A DNA stretch of 64,000 bases from Cosmopolites sordidus (Eukaryota; Arthropoda; Insecta; Coleoptera; Curculionidae), in assembly GCA_031761425.1 (NCBI GenBank), contig JARFXV010000168.1, forward strand, positions 515,001-579,000, written 5' to 3'. A model generated the notes under the pieces. That model searched no databases, was not told where the DNA came from, and worked only from the letters and a program-made list of their open reading frames with translations. Position numbers and translations under genes: made by a program. Positions 57,767 through 64,000 of the stretch are shown in pieces (the stretch's first letter is position 1; each line of letters starts with the position of its first letter).

Positions 57767-59129
57767 ACACTAAATTAAACTAACAGTAAGAAAAGCAGTT
57801 ACTACTTAAACTAATCTAATAAAACCATAAATGATGATAGTGGGAGTCCCGCGTCTCAATGTCTAGAGTAATATAAGTTTAACAACGGTGAACCATTCAA
57901 GTCTTTTTGTCATTTTTTCTTTTATTAATTTCTAGGCTCTCTAAAAGATTTAGTTTTTTAGATTTATTTTCGTTATGCAACATTTTGAAATTATCGTTGA
58001 AAGTGTGATTTTCTAACATTAAGTGATTGGCATAATGAGAATTATTCTGTTCTTTAATATAACTTTTTTTTATGTTCATTAAGCCTGGTGGAAAAGGATC
58101 TTCCTGTTTGTCCAACATAGACTTTTGGACAAGAACCGCACTCAATTAAATAAACTCCTGATTTATGAAGTTTATTTGTTTGACTTTTATTGTTTTTTAT
58201 TAAGCGCCCAAGACTATGGTTTGTTCTGAATGCAATATTTATATCGCTTGTTCATTATTTATTATTCATCTATCGACATTGGGGTATTTATTAATCTGTG
58301 TATGAATGAATTAAATGCTGCCATTTTTTTTTGTTATACATAATAAGTCTTGTCATCCTTATTCTCAAAAAATGGCAGCATTTAATTCATTCATACACAG
58401 ATTAATAAATACCCCAATGTCAATAGATAACTATAACAAAGAATTGAATGTCATCAAACAGATCGCAGTGAATAACGGTTATAACCCAAACATTATAAAT
58501 AAAATAATTAATAAAAAATGTTATAATAATACCATTAATTTAATATACCCTGTCAATAAAGTCAAGAACACCGTATACAAAACAATTACATATACAGGAA
58601 AAGTCACCAAATTAATTTCTAAACATTTGTCAAAAACAAGCGATATAAATATTGCATTCAGAACAAACCATAGTCTTGGGCGCTTAATAAAAAACAATAA
58701 AAGTCAAACAAATAAACTTCATAAATCAGGAGTTTATTTAATTGAGTGTGGTTCTTGTCCAAAAGTCTATGTTGGACAAACAGGAACATCATTTTCCACC
58801 AGGCTTAATGAACATAAAAGAAGTTATATTAAAGAACAGAATAATTCTCATTATGCCAATCACTTAATGTTAGAAAATCACACTGTCAACGATAATTTCA
58901 AAATGTTGCATAACGAAAATAAATCTAAAAAACTATATCTTTTAGAGAGCCTAGAAATTAATAAAAGAAAAAATGTCGGTATTTTATTTAATGATCAGGT
59001 AGACTTGAATGTTTCACCATTGTTAAACTTATATTACTCTAGACATTGAGGCGCGGGACTCCCACTATCATTATTTATGGTTTTATTAGATTAGTTTAGG
59101 TAGTAATTGCTGTTAGTTTCATTTAGTGT

Positions 59130-59170
59130 GTATTTGAAAAAGACACTGTGTGTCGAAATAATTGTCATAC
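59130..59170 (+). ncRNA. Altered hammerhead motif (TTGAAAA core), PLE family B right end
   Basis: GTAT (59130-59133), TTGAAAA (59134-59140), stem II GACAC/GTGTC with loop TGT (59142-59154), GAAA (59155-59158), TAATTG, TC (59165-59166), ATAC (59167-59170). Confidence 0.6.
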
Positions 59171-59959
59171 GTATAAGTTTTAAATATAGTGGAAATTTAG
59201 ATATTAATCTTGGTTTTATATTTAAAAATTTCTTCACCGACGAGGCTCATTTCCCGCTCGGCGGATATGTAAATAAGCAAAATTGTCGTATATTGGGCTT
59301 TGAAAACTCACAAATGATTGTGAAGAGTCCATCGCATCCGCAAAAGGTGACTGTTTGGTGCGCGTTATGGTCTAATAGTGTCACCGGCCCGTACTTCTTC
59401 GAACACGAAGAAGTGTCTGTTAACGTCAATTCTGAGCGCTATAGCCGCATGATAACCGATTATTTTTAGTCAGAAATTGAAGATTTCAATCTGAGCGATA
59501 TGTGGTTCTAACAAGATGGTGCCCCAAGCCACACAACTCGGCCAATTTTTCCTTTATAGCGCGAGAAGTTTCCAGGCCACGTAATTTCGAGATTTTGTGA
59601 TCAATTGGCCGTCGAGATCATGTGATTTGTCGCCATTGGACTTTTTTTGTGGGCTACGCAAAAGATCCTGTTTACGTAGGCAATCTTCAAAGTCTTGAGC
59701 AGTTAAAAACCAACATTCGTCAAGTCATGACCGAGATACCAACCAAAATGTGCGGAAACGCCATCGAAAATTACCTCAAAAGGATTGAGTCGTGCAAGCG
59801 GTGACGTGGTGGACATTTAATTGATGTATTCCGGACTTAATAGCAAAGTCCAAGCATTGCAATGAAAAAAAAAACATCTAAATCTCATTTATGTGTTTTT
59901 TTTATTTTGCTTTCTGAAGCACAAAATGGATAATTACATGTTCAGAAAACTTCCTTCAT

Positions 59960-60065
59960 GTTAAACTCAAAGAGATTTACCACTAAACATCGAAACACTT
60001 TTTTAAAGTTCTCGACGCACGTTTCGCTAACCGTGTTATCATCATCAGAAGATAATTAAACCCTT
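59960..60065 (-). mobile_element. PLE family C solo terminal segment
   Basis: TTAAACTCAAAGAGATTTAC, ACTAAACATCGAAACAC and the hammerhead follow each other as at 22.2 and 63.7 kb with no coding sequence attached. Confidence 0.75.
60010..60052 (-). ncRNA. Hammerhead ribozyme motif, PLE family C
   Basis: Minus strand: TCTT (pairs with GAGA, one wobble), CTGATGA, stem II GATAAC/GTTAGC with one mismatch and loop ACG, GAAA, CGTGCG, TC, GAGA (60013-60010). All core residues are conserved; stems slightly worn. Confidence 0.75.
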
Positions 60066-60359
60066 TCTGTTGATAATGATATCGATATTAAGGAGTAAAT
60101 GAGTTTTGTTAATAGGAAAAATAATTTAAAAAATCGTTTGCCTTATTAATTGACTGTTTCAGAAATTGAACATTATACCAACATTTTATTATGTATTATA
60201 ATAAAGTTAGGAGGTTAGTGTCTGACTAGAATCCTCTAGATTCCACTTAGCGTCTGACTTGCATCAAGCGGTTGAATGGTCAACGTGTGTTCACCAGTGG
60301 GGCGGCTGAGATTTAAATTCTGAAACTAAACCCTCCAGTCTTAACCTCTGAACCGTCAT

Positions 60360-63075
60360 GGTTTAAACCTTTAATTCAAAATACAAGATGAAGCGTTCTA
60401 GTAATTACAAAATTACCCCAGGAGGTAAACAATCCTCTTCCAGCTTTGCTGGTACAACCGGACTTTCGGATCTTGGGGCATCCGAGTTTAAACGCAACAT
60501 CTTTCAAAGGCAGTCGGAGACATCAGGCCAACGTCTGAAACCGAAAAGAAAACTCTCTCCTGTGCCCAGGAAAACTAACCATGTAAAAATCCTACTGGGT
60601 TATTTTAACGCCCAACTAGGGAGAGAAAAAAAGTATAGCAAATCATAATGGCAGAAGATTAATTGAACTATGTTCGCAGTTTAATCTAAAAATCATGTCA
60701 AACCATTTGAAGAAGAAAATAACAAAACAAAAGACCTGGAGGTGCCCAAATACGTACATGGGTGAATTTCAAATTGACCGTGTGGCCATTTCGTACCCCA
60801 ATTATAAAGAGATTTTGAATGTTCAAGTCAGAATAGGAGCTAACATAGACACGGATCACTACTTGACTAGAATCAAACTTAGCTTAAAACTTCGAAAGCT
60901 TATTCAAAAGGGACTCCTAATACCAAAGTTCGACCCTACAAAAATAAAACCAACCCTAACAGAAGAGCTTGATAAACAACCAGCACAGAACTGGCAAGAA
61001 TTGAAACAAAAAATTATTAATACAGCCCTAGAGTTGGTTCCTTTACAAAAACGTAGAAAAAAATCCGTGGTGGGATGAAGTTTGCGAGCAAGCAGTATTA
61101 GCTGAAATAAGGCATTCAAAGAGTGGAACAGCCAAAAAACACCAATAAACTATAACATCTTTTTGGAAGTAAGAAAAGAAACATCGAAGCTAATTGGACA
61201 AACTAAAAGGAAATATGAAAACCAGCAACTTAATGAAATAAAAAAAAAAATTCCAAAAAATAACACCTGAAATTTTTACAAAACATAAAAGTAAATTAAC
61301 AGGCTATCAACCCCAAAGTCTTCGCTTCCAAAACGAAAACGGACAATTAGCTCTAAATAACCAAGACAATTGCAAAGAACTTGCAAAATATTTTGAACTA
61401 CTAAAGTGCCCTGAGCCTTTAAATAAATTAGCAACACTAAACCCTAAACAAACAAATCCAAATTCATTACCACCGAATGAAAATCAAATAATTAGATAAA
61501 CCAAGGGATTTAAAAATAACAAAGCTTCTGGTGAAGATGAAATCACTGCTGAACTTTTGAAATCCGCTGGTCCAGGAACAATAAAGGAAATAAACAAAAT
61601 TCTACAAGAAGTTTGGCGAACCGAACGGATTCCGGAAGATTGGAAAGATGCTCCATCGACTACATAAGAAAGGAGATAGAACGGATGTAAACAACTTCAG
61701 AGGGATATTTCTTCTCCCAGTTTGTTACAAGATTCTATCTCAATGTCTACTAGACAGAGCACAGGGACAGTTAGAACCTAAAATTGGTGAATATCAAGCA
61801 GGTTTTCGACCGGGCAGATGCTGCCCGGAACAGATCCTTAATCTAAAGTTGATCCTAAGACATCAAAAACTGTACAATAAAAATCTCGTCCGTACATTTG
61901 TGGATTCCCAAAAAGCATATGATTTTATTGACCGCGAATATTTATTCCAAATGTTGAAAGAACAAGGACTAGATCTGAAAACGCTGGCAATTATTAAACC
62001 GACATTTACTAACATAAGGTCAAAAGTTAAATTCATGGGTGACATCTCGAGCCCTTCGAAATTAAAACTAGACTGAGACAAGGGGATGGACTCTCGTCAA
62101 CTCTTATTTAACTATGTTCTAGAAAGAGTAATACAGGAGTGGCGTGAAAAAAAAATCTGCTCTGAATATTGACCAGCCCATTAAACTGGGGAGAACCAAC
62201 ATTAAAATTGATTGTCTGGCGTTTGCTGATAATCTAGCAATTTTGGCTCAAGATACAATAACGGCACAAAAACAGATTGAAATCCTAAAAGAAACAGCAG
62301 AAAAGGTAGGACTCCAAATTTCCTTTGAAAAGACACAATACATGACCAGCAACAGACTAATAAAACCATTTCTAAAAACAAAATATGGTAACATCAGACG
62401 AGTCTCTTAGTTCAAATATTTCGGTGAAATAATCATGGTAAAATTCATGGTAGGTGTCAAAAAATGGAAAATTGCATTGAGATTTACACAAAATATTTAC
62501 AACAAAAAATGCATATCTAAAAACACAAAATTGAGTTATTAAGTCGGAATGTCTATATGGGGCAGGAGTCTATATGAGGAGAAAAAAATCTTAGGCCTCA
62601 AACAAATAAATAGCACAGCATACCGACTTCGAGGAAACCAAGAAATCAAACAATACACAGATATACATAGCGATATGAGAAAAAGATGATTTAAGTTTTA
62701 CGGACACATAAAACGGATGAACGGATGAGTAGACTAACTAGACAAATAGTCGAATTTTATTAAAATAGGAGTAGAGCTAAAGTAGAAATAATTAAATGGA
62801 TTGCTGCAATTAAAGAGGACCTAAGACCAGCAAATATTACACAGAGTGATTCAGGATAGAAATTGTTTCGGACCGAAGGTTGACGTTTGGGAGGTTGACC
62901 AGAGAGGAAAATGTAGGAAAACTGTAAAGAACTTGGTCTGACGAAAGGAAAAAAGCTCATAGCAAAAGAATTAAATCAGTATGGGCGCAAAGGAAGGCTA
63001 ACAACAACAAATGCCTCTAACGATACTTCGCGTAGTCCACCAGGGTCCATACGTGAATAATAATAACAATAATAA
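60360..63075 (+). mobile_element. RTE-type non-LTR retrotransposon, longest copy, decayed
   Basis: Plus strand in order: endonuclease C-terminal part (ILLGYFNAQLGREKKY at 60585-60640, FQIDRVAISYPNYKEILNVQ, GANIDTDHYLTRIKLSLKLR), connector, RT (NNFRGIFLLPVCYKILSQCL, GEYQAGFRPGRCCPEQIL, TFVDSQKAYDFIDREYL), FADN at 62222-62233 (catalytic Asp changed to Asn), and the C-terminal domain (FKFYGHIKRMN), ending GGGTCCATACGTGAATAA and (AAT)n. Many stops and frameshifts. The front of the endonuclease is missing; the preceding ORF segment 60388-60580 is Ser/Gly-rich and unidentified. Closely related to 32.6-34.9 kb. Confidence 0.85.
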
Positions 63076-63593
63076 TGAAGTTAGGTGGTATGCATTTTTT
63101 TAAAGCAGTTGTTTTGGTTATTAAAACATGTGGCAAACACATATTTTTCGCATTCAGTTTGCGTATACCCACTGCAACCCGGAAAGTTATATCTCATCCT
63201 TTTATTTGTCCAGTGTCAAGTGTCCTTGTTGGTCCATCGGTGGAACATGTTGAGATGAACCTTTCTTCTTTTTATTTTGAATTAAGCATTCACTATCTCT
63301 CTATCGCTTTATATGGTTCGATGTCATATATTAACACAAAGGCTCAGCTATAGCTACTCTGATTTCGGCAGAGTTGAGAATTTTACTGGCACTTCCGCTC
63401 TTGGCGTTTATTCTTCTGTATAAAAGCAATGAATGACATAGAGACATAGATGTCCAAAAAATTATAAAAACAGTCGTAGATATCAGCGTTTACTACGAAG
63501 TCGTATTTTGTAGTGACCCTTAACAGAATCTAATAGTAATGATGGTTCCGGTATTTATTGATGTAAATTCATACTAAATTGTATCAATAAAAC
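63076..63593. other. Unassigned intergenic DNA
   Basis: No gene or element recognised between the RTE tail and the next PLE end. Confidence 0.4.
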
Positions 63594-63790
63594 AAAGTTA
63601 AAAAGATTTGCCACCAAACACCGAAATGCTTTATTAAAGTTCTCGACGCACGACGCACGATTTAATCTTACAGATTAAATCATCTCCTGATGATGCTAAC
63701 ATGGTTAACGAAACGTGCGTTGAGAACTTCGTACGTCGAGAAAAAAGTGTTTCGGTGTTTAGTGGTAAATTTCTTTGAGTTTAACCTCGT
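63594..63790. mobile_element. PLE family C terminal segments in inverted pair
   Basis: The left part (63597-63672, minus orientation; hammerhead core deleted, CGACGCACG repeated) faces a full plus-oriented segment (63668-63787; AAGTGTTTCGGTGTTTAGTG). The outer arms are inverted repeats of about 50 bp. Confidence 0.75.
63683..63725 (+). ncRNA. Hammerhead ribozyme motif, PLE family C
   Basis: TCTC (63683-63686), CTGATGA (63687-63693), stem II GCTAAC/GTTAAC with one mismatch and loop ATG, GAAA (63710-63713), CGTGCG (63714-63719), TT in the cleavage position (TC in relatives) and GAGA (63722-63725). Confidence 0.75.
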
Positions 63791-63835
63791 ATATAGGTAA
63801 ATACATTACTGTTTCAAGGCAGAGGGTGCTAAGAA

Positions 63836-64000
63836 TCACCGGGTTAGATCAGGCTGCCATTGGACTTTTGACATTGCAACGTTAAATATACGGACTATGA
63901 AAACAGAGGCCCGATTGCAAGAACTGTTAATCGAACTTGGAAACATACATTGGGATATTATTGGGCTCTGTGAAACACGAAGGAAGGGTGAAGAGTTAAT
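63836..64000 (+). mobile_element. RTE-type element, start of endonuclease domain, cut by window end
   Basis: The open plus frame encodes WTFDIATLNIRTMKTEARLQ, ELLIELGNIHWDIIGLCETR and RKGEEL, the first motifs of an AP-like endonuclease (Asn of the N-terminal strand and Glu of CET). Intact as far as visible; the rest lies outside. Confidence 0.8.

Larger units (their letters stand above)
57625..59224. mobile_element. PLE family B head-to-head inverted dimer
   Basis: A minus-oriented copy (about 57650-58330) and a plus-oriented copy (58340-59215) meet head to head; arms 58267-58321 and 58366-58428 are exact complements (ATTAATAAATACCCCAATGT). The plus copy has a 244-codon open frame (58315-59049) with RT C-terminus (SYSQKM-like region, LHRLINTPMSIDNYNKELN), linker, and an intact GIY-YIG domain (GVYLIECGSCPKVYVGQTGT, FSTRLNEHKRSYIKEQ, NSHYANHLMLENHTVNDNF). 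Both outer ends carry hammerhead-like motifs. Inverted dimers are a known PLE arrangement. The upstream part of the RT is missing in both. Confidence 0.85.
57104..59936 (+). mobile_element. mariner-like element split by a PLE inverted dimer
   Basis: Terminal repeats TTATCCATTTCGTGGTTCGG (57105) and inverted TTATCCATTTTGTGCTTCAG (right end about 59934). The first half encodes LTTKQRVRIVKSYVLKNGES and, in other frames, HLDLYLHSYKVQLMQELKPA (57480-57545). The second half resumes at 59225 with FTDEAHFPLGGYVNKQNCRI, HPQKVTVWCALWSNSVTGPY, FEHEEVSVNVNSERYSRMIT and further broken catalytic motifs. The same family is at 11.2-12.3 kb. Between 57625 and 59224 lies a 1.6-kb PLE insertion, flanked by AAAATTTCCTT (57614-57624) and AAAATTTCTT (59225-59234). 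Confidence 0.85.

Overview
The window looks like AT-rich, repeat-dense nuclear DNA from an insect. Two troponin C genes have the arthropod two-site calcium-binding pattern, introns are long, and the mobile-element mix is typical of large insect genomes (a beetle is a plausible guess; nothing proves the order). Host genes occupy very little of the 64 kb.

Four host genes can be supported. (1) A plus-strand leucine-rich-repeat type I membrane protein, main exon 2632-4338. (2) and (3) Two tandem plus-strand troponin C genes, TpnC-1 (6935-23563) and TpnC-2 (26710-30908). They share four core exon lengths and phases, so they descend from a tandem duplication. (4) A minus-strand LRR gene of chaoptin-like layout, whose last three exons at 53784-53964, 42029-42168 and 38175-38461 join in phase across introns of 3.6 and 11.6 kb; its 5' part is not visible. 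The troponin pair would act in thin-filament calcium regulation of muscle; the two LRR proteins would sit at the cell surface.

The rest is mobile DNA and simple repeat: three families of Penelope-like elements (PLE) with GIY-YIG domains, RTE-type non-LTR elements, several mariner-like and Tc1-like elements, pogo/Tigger, two piggyBac-like elements, hAT and P/THAP remnants, a tRNA-derived SINE with perfect target-site duplication, a foldback element with 12-bp flanking repeats, and twelve long (TA)n tracts, many of them at PLE or RTE boundaries.

The most interesting signal is a series of hammerhead-ribozyme-like motifs at the ends of PLE copies. One family keeps the canonical CTGATGA...GAAA core with paired stems I, II and III (20.3, 22.2, 60.0 and 63.7 kb). 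Two other families carry TTGAAAA in place of CTGATGA, with stem II, GAAA and the GTC or TC cleavage dinucleotide kept; in hammerhead numbering this turns the C3-G8 core pair into U3-A8, a covariation that may mark an undescribed variant or a shared decay path.
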